Of a stretch of DNA of 5,058 bases, positions 1 to 5,058 are shown piece after piece. Both the position numbers and the translations under genes were made by a program. The stretch's first letter is position 1. Each line of letters begins with the position of its first letter. Source of the stretch: JACQAI01 sp035507915 (GTDB taxonomy: Bacteria > Pseudomonadota > Alphaproteobacteria > Elsterales > Elsteraceae); NCBI GenBank assembly GCA_035507915.1, contig DATJNS010000374.1, forward strand, positions 1 through 5,058, written 5' to 3'. Under the pieces are notes generated by a model. That model was given only the letters and a program-made list of their open reading frames with translations, was not told the DNA's origin and did not search any database.

Positions 1-263
1 TGTCCCCTGCTCGGGCTGGCGTTCGGCCTGGTGTTCGCGCTGCAGGCGCCGGCATCGTGCTGTGGCCGATGGTCGCCGGCGCGGTGCGGCTCGCGGTCGT
101 GATCGGCGCGGCATGGCTGGTCGTCCACCGCGGCCTGACGCCGGGCGCGCTCTACAGCGCGCTCGCCGAGGCCGCGCTGGTGTTCGCGCTCGGCATGCTG
201 GCCGCCGGCCGCTCGCTGCTGCCGCGACGCCGCGCCCGCGCGGTCGCCGACGCGCCGGCCTAG
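1..263 (+). CDS. MATE-family multidrug/Na+ efflux transporter, C-terminal end (partial, reading frame apparently interrupted near base 45)
   Basis: This is the last roughly 87 residues of an inner-membrane drug/cation antiporter; the rest lies left of the window. Frame 1 (bases 1-45) reads a hydrophobic segment, CPLLGLAFGLVFALQ. Frame 3 (from base 45) then reads GAGIVLWPMVAGAVRLAVV, a second hydrophobic stretch around GALYSALAEAALVFALGML, and a basic tail ending at TAG 261-263. Together they match my memory of the MATE C-terminus, where a membrane helix leads into a [SA]QGAG-x-x-WP motif. Neither frame alone gives it: frame 1 stops at 100-102, and frame 3 upstream of 45 is Arg/Gly-rich and unlike a membrane protein. 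One missing G (CAGGCGCC in place of CAGGGCGCC) would explain the break, so the gene is either a pseudogene or carries an assembly error. The substrate cannot be told from this piece. The gene converges on the leftward reductase gene. Confidence 0.72.
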   Translation, partial: SPARAGVRPGVRAAGAGIVLWPMVAGAVRLAVVIGAAWLVVHRGLTPGALYSALAEAALVFALGMLAAGRSLLPRRRARAVADAPA

Positions 264-1234
264 TAGCAGCCGAGCATGCGCGCCTTCTCGATCAGCAGCC
301 CCGTCACGGTGTCGAGATGCGGCGTCGGCACGCCGCCGGCGCGCGCGAAGCGCTGCACCGCGACCAGGATGGCGTCGATCTCCATCGGCCGGCGCAGCTC
401 GAGGTCCTGCAAGGTCGAGGGCTTGTGCTTGGAGCCGTTCTTGGCGAACGCGAGGCGCTTGTCGACGTCGGTGTCGAGCGCGATCCCGTCGGCGCGCGCC
501 GTCGCGATGGTCTCGCGCATCAGGTTGGCGGCGAGCTCGTAGAGCTCGGGCACGCCGATCACCGACATGTCGCGCTCGAGCAGGCAGCAGATCGGCGCCT
601 GCGCGGCGTTGCCGATCAGCTTGGCCCAGATGTCGGGCCGCATGTCCTCGCGCACCGGCGCGCCCATGCCGGCCGCCTTGATGATCTCGGCGAGCCGCGT
701 CAGCCGCGGCGTGACCTTGCAATCCGGCTCGCCCAGGGTGAAGGCGTTCTCCTTCGTGTTGCTCTGGATCACGCCCGGCTCGACGACGGCATTGGCCGAG
801 TAGATCACGCAGCCGATCGTGCGCTCGACGCCGATATGGCGCGCCAGCGCGCCGCCCGGATCGAGGAAGCCGAGGTCGGGCCGGTTCGGCCGCGCCGGCG
901 CGCCGTGGTTGTACCACCACGGGATGCCGTTGATCGCGAATACGACCGGCGTGTCGCGGCCGAGCAGCGCGCGCATCGGCTCTGCGGCGGCCGTGAGGCC
1001 GGGCGCCTTCAGGGTCGAGATGACGTAGTCCTGCGGGCCGAGCTCGGCCGGGTTGTCGCTCGCGCGCACCGCCGCGGTCAGACGCTCGCCGCCGAGCAGC
1101 AGGGTGAGACCGCGCTGGCGGATCGCCTCGAGCTGGGCGCCGCGCGCGACCACCGAGACCTCGTTGCCGGCGCGCGCCAGGCGCGCCGCCAGATGTCCGC
1201 CGACCGCGCCGGCGCCGTACACGCAGATCTTCAT
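260..1234 (-). CDS. 2-dehydropantoate 2-reductase (ketopantoate reductase, PanE/ApbA) family protein
   Basis: This 324-residue cytoplasmic NADPH-dependent reductase belongs to the family that reduces ketopantoate to pantoate in pantothenate/CoA synthesis. The N-terminal Rossmann domain starts with G7-A-G-A-V-G12 (GxGxxG), and R31 sits where the family binds the NADPH 2'-phosphate. K76 (STLKA) and N102 (NGIPWW) match the cofactor/substrate positions. The C-terminal helical domain (about residues 196-320) has catalytic-type K205 and N209 (AKLIGN), S273 (KPSTLQD) and E285 (MEID). All the residues I can place from the E. coli enzyme are kept, and length is slightly above E. coli PanE. The NGIPWWYNH segment is typical of a broad paralogous branch often found outside pantothenate operons, and no panB or panC is nearby, so the true substrate may be another 2-oxo acid. 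The ATG at 1232-1234 is preceded by AGGGGAG (1245-1251 on the complement). The family is secure; the physiological role is open. Confidence 0.9.
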   Translation of the reverse strand: MKICVYGAGAVGGHLAARLARAGNEVSVVARGAQLEAIRQRGLTLLLGGERLTAAVRASDNPAELGPQDYVISTLKAPGLTAAAEPMRALLGRDTPVVFAINGIPWWYNHGAPARPNRPDLGFLDPGGALARHIGVERTIGCVIYSANAVVEPGVIQSNTKENAFTLGEPDCKVTPRLTRLAEIIKAAGMGAPVREDMRPDIWAKLIGNAAQAPICCLLERDMSVIGVPELYELAANLMRETIATARADGIALDTDVDKRLAFAKNGSKHKPSTLQDLELRRPMEIDAILVAVQRFARAGGVPTPHLDTVTGLLIEKARMLGCY

Positions 1235-1276
1235 ACCCGCATCACTCCCCTGCTCGACCCTCCCGGCCGCGCGCTC

Positions 1277-1307
1277 TTGACCTTCCCATGATGGGAAGCA
1301 TCTTCTG
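1277..1307 (+). promoter_or_regulatory. Copper-responsive MerR-type promoter/operator (CueR/HmrR box)
   Basis: TTGACC at 1277-1282 serves as the -35 element. It runs straight into a perfect 17-bp dyad CTTCCCATGATGGGAAG (1282-1298; arms CTTCCCAT/ATGGGAAG around a central G). This is the arrangement of CueR/HmrR promoters such as E. coli copA (TTGACCTTCC...GGAAGG), where an over-long 19-bp spacer is bridged by the regulator. At 18-19 bp spacing the -10 position holds TCTTCT or CTTCTG (1301-1307), which is weak, as expected for an activator-dependent promoter. The orientation points toward the CueR-type gene at 1420, giving an estimated start near 1313 and a leader of about 105 nt. The box also sits 43 bp from the start codon of the divergent reductase gene, but I see no matching -35/-10 in that direction. 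Confidence 0.78.
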
Positions 1308-1324
1308 ATGACAGGCCCAATCTT

Positions 1325-1396
1325 GCAAATCAGCGGCCATGGCCGCCCGGCAAATCGGCGGCCATGGGCCGCCCGGCATCGGCGGCCAAGGGCAGA
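1325..1396 (+). repeat. Imperfect 25/26-bp tandem repeat (about 2.7 copies) with hairpin-forming cores in the regulator's leader
   Basis: Copy 1 spans 1325-1349 and copy 2 spans 1350-1375; they differ by one substitution (A1332/G1357) and one inserted G. A decayed third copy starts at 1376, lacks two bases of the GCAAATC start and fades after about 1393. Each full copy carries an inverted repeat. Copy 1 has the perfect 14-bp palindrome GCGGCCATGGCCGC (1333-1346). Copy 2 has 7-bp arms GGCGGCC/GGCCGCC around ATG (1357-1373). The block lies between the predicted copper promoter and the regulator start, so it should be transcribed and could fold. It reads as Gly-rich sequence if translated in the regulator's frame, which is unlikely to be real protein. 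Confidence 0.85.
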
Positions 1397-1410
1397 CCGC
1401 CGCAGGGTGC

Positions 1411-1414
1411 GAGG
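1411..1414 (+). promoter_or_regulatory. Ribosome binding site that fixes the CueR-type regulator start
   Basis: GAGG lies 5 nt before the ATG at 1420-1422. The open frame extends back to an ATG at 1339, but that ATG falls inside the tandem repeat and would add 27 Gly-rich residues ahead of the conserved MNIGEAA start of MerR proteins. This site supports the shorter product. Confidence 0.7.
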
Positions 1415-1419
1415 CAGCC

Positions 1420-1863
1420 ATGAACATCGGCGAAGCGGCGCAGAGCTCGGGCGTGTCGGCCAAGATGATCCGCTACTACGAGAGCATCGGCCTGATCGGC
1501 CAGGCCGCGCGCAGCGCCGCCGGCTACCGGGTCTACGCGGCCAACGACGTCCACGTGCTGCGCTTCATCAAGCGGGCGCGCAGCCTCGGCTTCCCGCTCG
1601 AGCGGGTCGAGCAGCTGGTCGCGCTGTGGCACGACACCGGCCGCGCCAGCGCCGAGGTCAAGCACATCGCCCAGGCCCAGATCGACGAGCTCGAGCAGCG
1701 CATCGGCGAGCTCCAGACCATGAAGCGCACGCTCGAGCACCTGGCGCACCACTGCCACGGCGATCAGCGGCCGGAATGTCCGATCCTCGACGACCTGGCG
1801 GCCGTGCCGCCGAAAGGCGAGGCGCGCCCGGCCATCGCCCGACGCCGCGCCGCCCCGCGCTGA
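1420..1863 (+). CDS. cueR: CueR/HmrR-type Cu(I)-responsive MerR-family transcriptional regulator
   Basis: This 147-residue cytoplasmic dimeric DNA-binding activator senses Cu(I) (also Ag/Au in the family) and untwists promoters with long -35/-10 spacers. The N-terminal winged helix (residues 1-70) has MNIGEAA, SAKMIRYYE, GYRVY and RFIKRARSLGF, all family hallmarks. The dimerisation coiled coil runs about 78-110. The metal loop supplies C112 and C120 (HHCHGDQRPECPIL), the same numbering as the two Cu(I) ligands of E. coli CueR. S77, where divalent-metal sensors such as ZntR have Cys, predicts monovalent-metal specificity. A basic Pro/Arg tail (131-147) follows CPILDDLA and replaces the Cys/His-rich end of E. 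coli CueR. The start at 1420 is chosen for MNIGEAA and a GAGG site. The copper box upstream suggests autoregulation. No copA or copper chaperone is in view. The gene ends 4 bp before the convergent hydrolase gene. Confidence 0.95.
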   Translation: MNIGEAAQSSGVSAKMIRYYESIGLIGQAARSAAGYRVYAANDVHVLRFIKRARSLGFPLERVEQLVALWHDTGRASAEVKHIAQAQIDELEQRIGELQTMKRTLEHLAHHCHGDQRPECPILDDLAAVPPKGEARPAIARRRAAPR

Positions 1864-1867
1864 GCCG

Positions 1868-2560
1868 CTACTGCGCGGCCGCGAACTGCGGCACCGCGCG
1901 TTCCCAGATCGACCGCACCGCGGCCGACGGCACGACGTCGTAGCGCGTGCGCTGGATCATCAGCGAGGCGGCGTGCAGCTCGGGATGCGAGTTCGCCACC
2001 GCATCCTCGAGCACGACCGGATAGTAGTCGTAGAAACCGGCGTCGCGCGCCGTCGACTCGACGCAGCCTTGGGTGATGAAGCCGCAACACACCACCGACT
2101 TGATGTTGTTGACCCGCAGGATCATGTCGAGGTTGGTGCCGACGAAGGCGCTCGATCGCCATTTCTTGACCACGATCTCGCCGGACAGCGGCGTCAGGGC
2201 GTCGACGATTTCGGCGCCCCAGCTGTCGACCAGGCAGCAATGCTGGTCGTCCATCATGGCGGTGGTGCGGTCCTTGGCGGTCAGGAAGCGCAGCCAGGCG
2301 CCCGAGGTCGACTGCTTGCCCGGCAGCATCTGGTTCTGGATGTAGATGACCAGCACGCCGGCGGCGCGCGCGGTCTCGAGCAGGCGGCCGATCTCGGCGA
2401 TCGCCGCCGGCATCGTGCTCATGTCGTGGCCGTTGTTGGCCATCAGGCCGCCGGGCGAGCAGAAATCGTTCTGCGCGTCGATCACGACCAGCGCGGCATG
2501 GCGCGGATCGACGATCTCCTCGATGGTCGAGAACACCTGCTGGCCATTGACCGTGATCAT
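1868..2560 (-). CDS. Isochorismatase-fold cysteine hydrolase (RutB / N-carbamoylsarcosine-amidase-like amidohydrolase)
   Basis: This 230-residue cytoplasmic alpha/beta hydrolase of the isochorismatase/nicotinamidase superfamily is probably a C-N (amide or ureido) hydrolase. The catalytic triad is visible: D28 in VIDAQNDF, K133 in VVKKWRSSAF (K132 is the alternative) and nucleophile C166 in GFITQGCVEST, where the I-T pair stands at the usual cis-peptide. The D-K-C layout and total length resemble RutB (ureidoacrylate amidohydrolase) as I recall it. The K-to-C spacing of 33 also matches N-carbamoylsarcosine amidase, and the Gly before C166 recalls that enzyme. It is cysteine-rich (C34, C108, C109, C158, C159, C166), including two CC pairs. 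The ATG at 2558-2560 has GAGGAG 7 nt upstream (complement of 2568-2573). It lies 25 bp downstream of the solute-binding protein gene, probably the last gene of that operon. The superfamily is certain; the substrate is not. Confidence 0.92.
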   Translation of the reverse strand: MITVNGQQVFSTIEEIVDPRHAALVVIDAQNDFCSPGGLMANNGHDMSTMPAAIAEIGRLLETARAAGVLVIYIQNQMLPGKQSTSGAWLRFLTAKDRTTAMMDDQHCCLVDSWGAEIVDALTPLSGEIVVKKWRSSAFVGTNLDMILRVNNIKSVVCCGFITQGCVESTARDAGFYDYYPVVLEDAVANSHPELHAASLMIQRTRYDVVPSAAVRSIWERAVPQFAAAQ

Positions 2561-2585
2561 ACGCGCACTCCTCAGTGTCTGCCGC

Positions 2586-4172
2586 TCAGCGGTGAACCGT
2601 TATCCAGCGCAGAACCACGCTGTCGTCGGCCATGGGCACGACGTCGACCGCGCCGCGCACGCCCCACGCGATCCATTGCTGGTGGAGCGGGATGATCGCG
2701 ACGTCTCCCGTATAGATCTTGTGAGCCTGCACGATCAACTGCTGGCGTTTGGCAAGATCGGTCTCCGAGGCGATGCGTTGCAGCAGCCGGTCGAAATCGG
2801 GATTGCTGTAGCGCCCCGAGTTCCAGGTACCTTGGCCCTCGCCGAGCCGTACCGCCGGATGATCCTGCTCGCGCGTCGCCAGATTGTAGAAGAACGCCTC
2901 ATAGGCGTCGTAGGAATTGGGCGCCCAGCTCTGCATGAACATGTCGACGTCTTCGGTCTGCAGCCGCTTGAAGTGGATCGACTTGGTCTGGGCCACCAGC
3001 TTCGCCTTGATGCCGACGCGCGCCAGCATCGAGACCACCGCGACGCAGATCGCCTCGTCGTTGACCAGGCGGTCGTTCGGGCATTCCAACGTGAAGCTGA
3101 ACCCGTTGGGTACCCCGGCCGCGGCGAGCAGCGCCTTGGCCTTCGCCGGATCGTAGGGCAGACGGACGTCGAGCGCCTTGTCGTAGCCCGACACGCCGGG
3201 CCCGACCAGGAGCGCGGTCGGTGAGGCGGCGCCGCGCATCACCACGCGCTTGATCGCCTGGATGTCGATGGCGCGGTAGATCGCCTCGCGCACCCGGCGG
3301 TCCTTGAACCGGTTGGGCTCGCCGGTGCTCAGCCGATCGATCGCCTGGTTCATGCCGAAATAGACCGTGCGAATCTCCGGCATCTCGACGACCTTGAGCC
3401 CGGCGGTCGTCTTCGTCCGCTCGACGTCCTGCAGCGGCAACGGATTGATGAGGTCGACCTGACCCGACAGCAAGGCGGCGAGCCGCGTTCCCGGCGCCTG
3501 GATCGGCGTGAAGACGACCTCCGTCACATTGCCGTCCGGCTTGCCCCACCACGCATCGTTGCGAACCAGCACGGTGCGCTGCTGAGGCACGCGCTCCTTG
3601 ACCCGATAAGCCCCGGTGCCGTTCTCGTGGAGGGTGGTGAAGCCCACCAGCCCGGCGTTGTTGTTGGCGACCTCGACCGCGTTGTTCTGCTCGGCCCAGC
3701 GACGTTGCATGACGTAGATGTTGGTGAGCTGGCTCAGCAGGGTCGGCCGCGGCGCGTCGGTCACGATGTCGATCGTGTGATCGTCGACCACCTCGACCGC
3801 CTTGATGCCCGCCGCATGCGCCGACACGCCCGAGGTCGGCGAGCCGGCGCGCTTGATCGAGAACGCCACGTCGTCGGCAGTGAGCGCCCCGCCGTCGTGA
3901 AAGGTGACGTCGCGCCGCAAGGTGAAACGCCAGCGTGTCGGCTCGACAACCTGCCAGCCGGTGGCGAGCCAGGGAACGATCTCGAGCTTCCTGTCGCGCG
4001 TGACCAGGGCATCATAGACGTTGCTGAGGAAGCGCAACGTCATGGTCTCGTTGTTGGCATGCGGGTCGAGCGACAGCGCATCGCCTTGGGAGGCCCAGCG
4101 CAGGGTCTCGGCCCGCGCCGACGGTATGCCGCACGCCAGCACCGCCACTGCAACCAGAACCCGTAGATACAT
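2586..4172 (-). CDS. ABC transporter substrate-binding protein, family 5 (peptide/nickel/opine type, DppA/OppA-like)
   Basis: This 528-residue periplasmic protein captures a solute for an ABC importer. Residues 1-21 form a Sec signal peptide: one Arg, a hydrophobic core, and a cleavage site ARA|ET after 21. C14 lies in VLAC, a poor lipobox, so a soluble periplasmic form is favoured. The mature protein has family-5 landmarks in order: LRWASQGDALSLDPH (24-38), LSNVYDALV (49-57), EIVPWLATGWQ (64-74), RWRFTLRRDVTFHDG (80-94), GTGAYRV (185-191), FKDRRVREAIYRAID (289-303), YDPAKAKALLAAAG (340-353) and ARYSNPDFD-like GRYSNPDFD (453-461). The open frame extends to 4250, but the added 26 residues are Arg-rich; the ATG at 4170-4172 follows AGGGGAG with 7-nt spacing and begins the signal peptide. 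No permease or ATPase gene is in the window. Neighbouring genes hint at an N-methylated or carbamoylated ligand, but the sequence alone does not name it. Confidence 0.93.
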   Translation of the reverse strand: MYLRVLVAVAVLACGIPSARAETLRWASQGDALSLDPHANNETMTLRFLSNVYDALVTRDRKLEIVPWLATGWQVVEPTRWRFTLRRDVTFHDGGALTADDVAFSIKRAGSPTSGVSAHAAGIKAVEVVDDHTIDIVTDAPRPTLLSQLTNIYVMQRRWAEQNNAVEVANNNAGLVGFTTLHENGTGAYRVKERVPQQRTVLVRNDAWWGKPDGNVTEVVFTPIQAPGTRLAALLSGQVDLINPLPLQDVERTKTTAGLKVVEMPEIRTVYFGMNQAIDRLSTGEPNRFKDRRVREAIYRAIDIQAIKRVVMRGAASPTALLVGPGVSGYDKALDVRLPYDPAKAKALLAAAGVPNGFSFTLECPNDRLVNDEAICVAVVSMLARVGIKAKLVAQTKSIHFKRLQTEDVDMFMQSWAPNSYDAYEAFFYNLATREQDHPAVRLGEGQGTWNSGRYSNPDFDRLLQRIASETDLAKRQQLIVQAHKIYTGDVAIIPLHQQWIAWGVRGAVDVVPMADDSVVLRWITVHR

Positions 4173-4179
4173 GCGCTCG

Positions 4180-4186
4180 CTCCCCT
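4180..4186 (-). promoter_or_regulatory. Ribosome binding site that decides the substrate-binding-protein start
   Basis: AGGGGAG on the minus strand lies 7 nt upstream of the ATG at 4170-4172. It picks the start that gives a clean signal peptide over the longer frame from 4250. A near-identical 12-nt context (GCAGGGGAGYGA) precedes the reductase gene at 1234. A short inverted repeat GACGG-TTT-CCGTC (4192-4204 on the plus strand) lies just upstream of this site; it is too short to call a regulatory structure. Confidence 0.65.
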
Positions 4187-4268
4187 GCGAAGACGGTTTC
4201 CGTCGCTGTCGCGTGCGATGACGGCGCGACCGCCGACCGATCGCTAGCAAGCGCCGTACCGCGCCGGG

Positions 4269-4868
4269 TCAAGCCACCGGGTTGGCGAGCACGACCCCGA
4301 CGTCGCGCGCGCCTGCGCCGAGGCCCTCGGCCAGCGCGTCGGCATAGCTGCGGCCGACATAGAGCTCGATCGCGTCGAGGTCGGCGCGCGCGTGCAGCAG
4401 CACGTTGATCTTGCCGAACAGCGTCTGCGCGCAGCTGCCGGCGGCGAACGCGCGCGGGTCCAGGTCGATCGGACAGAAGCGCGCGAGCACGTCGCGCACC
4501 GAGGCACCGGACAGCCGCAAGGCGGCGCGGCCGTGGCTGACGTCGACCGCGCTGCCGCCCGCCGAGGCGAGCGCCGCCGCGACCTCCCGTTCGAGCGCCC
4601 AGCCGTCGCGTCCGGGCGCCACGACCAGCCATTCCGTCGGCCCGAGCGCCAGGATCGAGACATCGCCGGCGGACACAACCGAACCGGTCGGGCGCGGCGG
4701 CTCGGCGCCCAGCACGCCGCGCGCCGCCGCGGCGAACGCCGCGCCGGTCCCGCCGATCGTCACCAGTGCGCGACCCCGGCATTCGGCGATCACGAGCGCC
4801 TGTGGCGACGGTGCGCCGACCGCGGCGAGCCGCGTGAAAGCCGAGGCGCGATCGGCCGCGTCAGCCAC
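4269..4868 (-). CDS. soxG: Sarcosine oxidase gamma subunit
   Basis: This 199-residue gamma subunit belongs to heterotetrameric sarcosine oxidase (SoxBDAG), the cytoplasmic FAD/FMN enzyme that oxidatively demethylates sarcosine to glycine. It makes H2O2 and passes the methyl carbon to tetrahydrofolate. Family landmarks are in order: LGPTEWLVV (75-83), VDVSHGRAALRLSG (108-121), CPIDLDPRAF (132-141), GSCAQTLFGKINVLLH (144-159) and ELYVGRSYA (168-176). Length is normal for SoxG and the fold is GcvT-like. The start is GTG at 4866-4868 inside the end of soxA (8-bp overlap, GTGGCTGA), with only a weak GGCGGG-like site upstream, so translational coupling to soxA is likely. The family is very clear. 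The complex may act on sarcosine or a related secondary N-methyl amine; this subunit does not decide it. Confidence 0.95.
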   Translation of the reverse strand: MADAADRASAFTRLAAVGAPSPQALVIAECRGRALVTIGGTGAAFAAAARGVLGAEPPRPTGSVVSAGDVSILALGPTEWLVVAPGRDGWALEREVAAALASAGGSAVDVSHGRAALRLSGASVRDVLARFCPIDLDPRAFAAGSCAQTLFGKINVLLHARADLDAIELYVGRSYADALAEGLGAGARDVGVVLANPVA

Positions 4869-5058
4869 GGACGCGCCCGCCGTCGGGATCGACGAACACG
4901 TGCGGCACGATCTCGACCTCGGTCTGCCGGCCGGTCAGCGGCGACATCGCCGTCAGGGTCTCGCCGATGCGGTCGCGCCCGGCGCGCACCAGCGCGAGCG
5001 CGATCCAGCGCGCCAGGGTCGGGCTGTAGCACATCGAGGCGACGTGGCCGACCATCGG
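4861..5058 (-). CDS. soxA: Sarcosine oxidase alpha subunit, C-terminal end (partial)
   Basis: These are the final 65 residues of the large alpha subunit; the gene continues past the right edge of the window. In this family SoxA carries the NAD-binding part and shares the FMN and folate chemistry, and its C-terminal domain is GcvT-like. The visible piece has MVGHVASMCYSPTL, IALALVRAGRDRIGETL, and the closing beta strands VEIVPHVFVDPDGGRVRG. This is the pattern of the GcvT/SoxA C-terminal barrel, where GHVTS...SPTLG..IALALV is usual. Thr in GHVTS is Ala here and the following residues (MCY) are less common, hinting at a divergent SoxA subgroup. The stop TGA at 4861-4863 lies inside soxG, as expected for a soxBDAG operon; soxB and soxD would lie to the right. 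Assignment rests on the tail plus the soxG neighbour. Confidence 0.88.
   Translation of the reverse strand, partial: PMVGHVASMCYSPTLARWIALALVRAGRDRIGETLTAMSPLTGRQTEVEIVPHVFVDPDGGRVRG

Noticed and set aside
62..1291. A 409-residue open frame on the plus strand across the reductase gene
   Set aside because: It is antisense to a clear reductase and consists of Arg/Ala/Gly-rich low-complexity translation, as expected opposite a GC-rich gene. It has no domain I recognise.
1325..1396. Tandem repeat considered as a CRISPR array or plasmid iterons
   Set aside because: Units abut without unique spacers, there are under three copies, and no cas or rep gene is present.
1339..1419. N-terminal extension of the copper regulator from the ATG at 1339
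   Set aside because: The added 27 residues are Gly-rich repeat translation. The conserved MerR start MNIGEAA and a GAGG site support 1420.
1874..1883. CGCGGCCGCG palindrome near the hydrolase stop as a bidirectional terminator
   Set aside because: It lies within coding sequence, has no flanking T runs, and such palindromes are frequent at this GC content.
1308..1943. Open frame beginning at an ATG near the predicted transcript start
   Set aside because: It runs out of frame through the regulator gene, is Arg-rich and resembles no family; it is a composition shadow.
2346..3224. 292-residue plus-strand open frame opposite the hydrolase and binding-protein genes
   Set aside because: It crosses two well-supported minus-strand genes and their spacer, and has no recognisable motif.
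4192..4204. GACGG-TTT-CCGTC inverted repeat as an operator or terminator
   Set aside because: A 5-bp stem with a 3-nt loop and no T tract is common by chance in GC-rich DNA.
4173..4250. 26-residue N-terminal extension of the binding protein
   Set aside because: It is Arg-rich and lies ahead of a normal signal peptide; the ribosome site at 4180-4186 would fall inside the coding region.
4244..4782. Alternative frames over soxG (4244-4678 and 4012-4782)
   Set aside because: The 4269-4868 frame carries all SoxG landmarks; the others are Arg/Ser-rich shadows.

Overview
The window is GC-rich and gene-dense, with short intergenic gaps. The protein types (a CueR/HmrR-type copper regulator, heterotetrameric sarcosine oxidase subunits, a family-5 solute-binding protein, a ketopantoate-reductase paralog) fit a Gram-negative proteobacterium, most likely an alphaproteobacterium of the Hyphomicrobiales/Rhodospirillales kind. 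The taxonomic placement is inferred from gene content and composition only. I see no tRNA, rRNA, CRISPR array, insertion sequence or phage gene.

Left part (1-1234): the end of a MATE-family efflux transporter reads rightward and meets, tail to tail, a leftward 2-dehydropantoate 2-reductase-family gene. The two stop codons share the palindrome CTAG at 260-263. The MATE reading frame appears broken by one missing base near position 45.

Middle (1235-1863): a 185-bp divergent intergenic region carries a near-textbook copper-type MerR promoter, with TTGACC followed by a perfect 17-bp dyad. Downstream of it lies a 25/26-bp tandem repeat with hairpin potential, and then a CueR-type regulator. The regulator keeps the Cu(I) ligand cysteines C112 and C120 and the monovalent-metal serine S77. 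No copper exporter or chaperone gene is present in the window, so the visible target of this promoter is the regulator itself.

Right part (1868-5058, all leftward): transcription enters with the end of sarcosine oxidase alpha (soxA). It continues into soxG (8-bp overlap), then after 96 bp a periplasmic family-5 ABC solute-binding protein, then after 25 bp an isochorismatase-fold cysteine hydrolase with a D28/K133/C166 triad. A plausible reading is a catabolic unit for a small N-methylated or carbamoylated compound: the binding protein captures it, the amidohydrolase-type enzyme cleaves it, and sarcosine oxidase demethylates the N-methyl product. That pathway is inference from neighbourhood; the individual families are well supported.

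No clearly undescribed system is visible. The items most worth a second look are the copper promoter with its repeat-bearing leader, the hydrolase/sarcosine-oxidase linkage, and the MATE frameshift.
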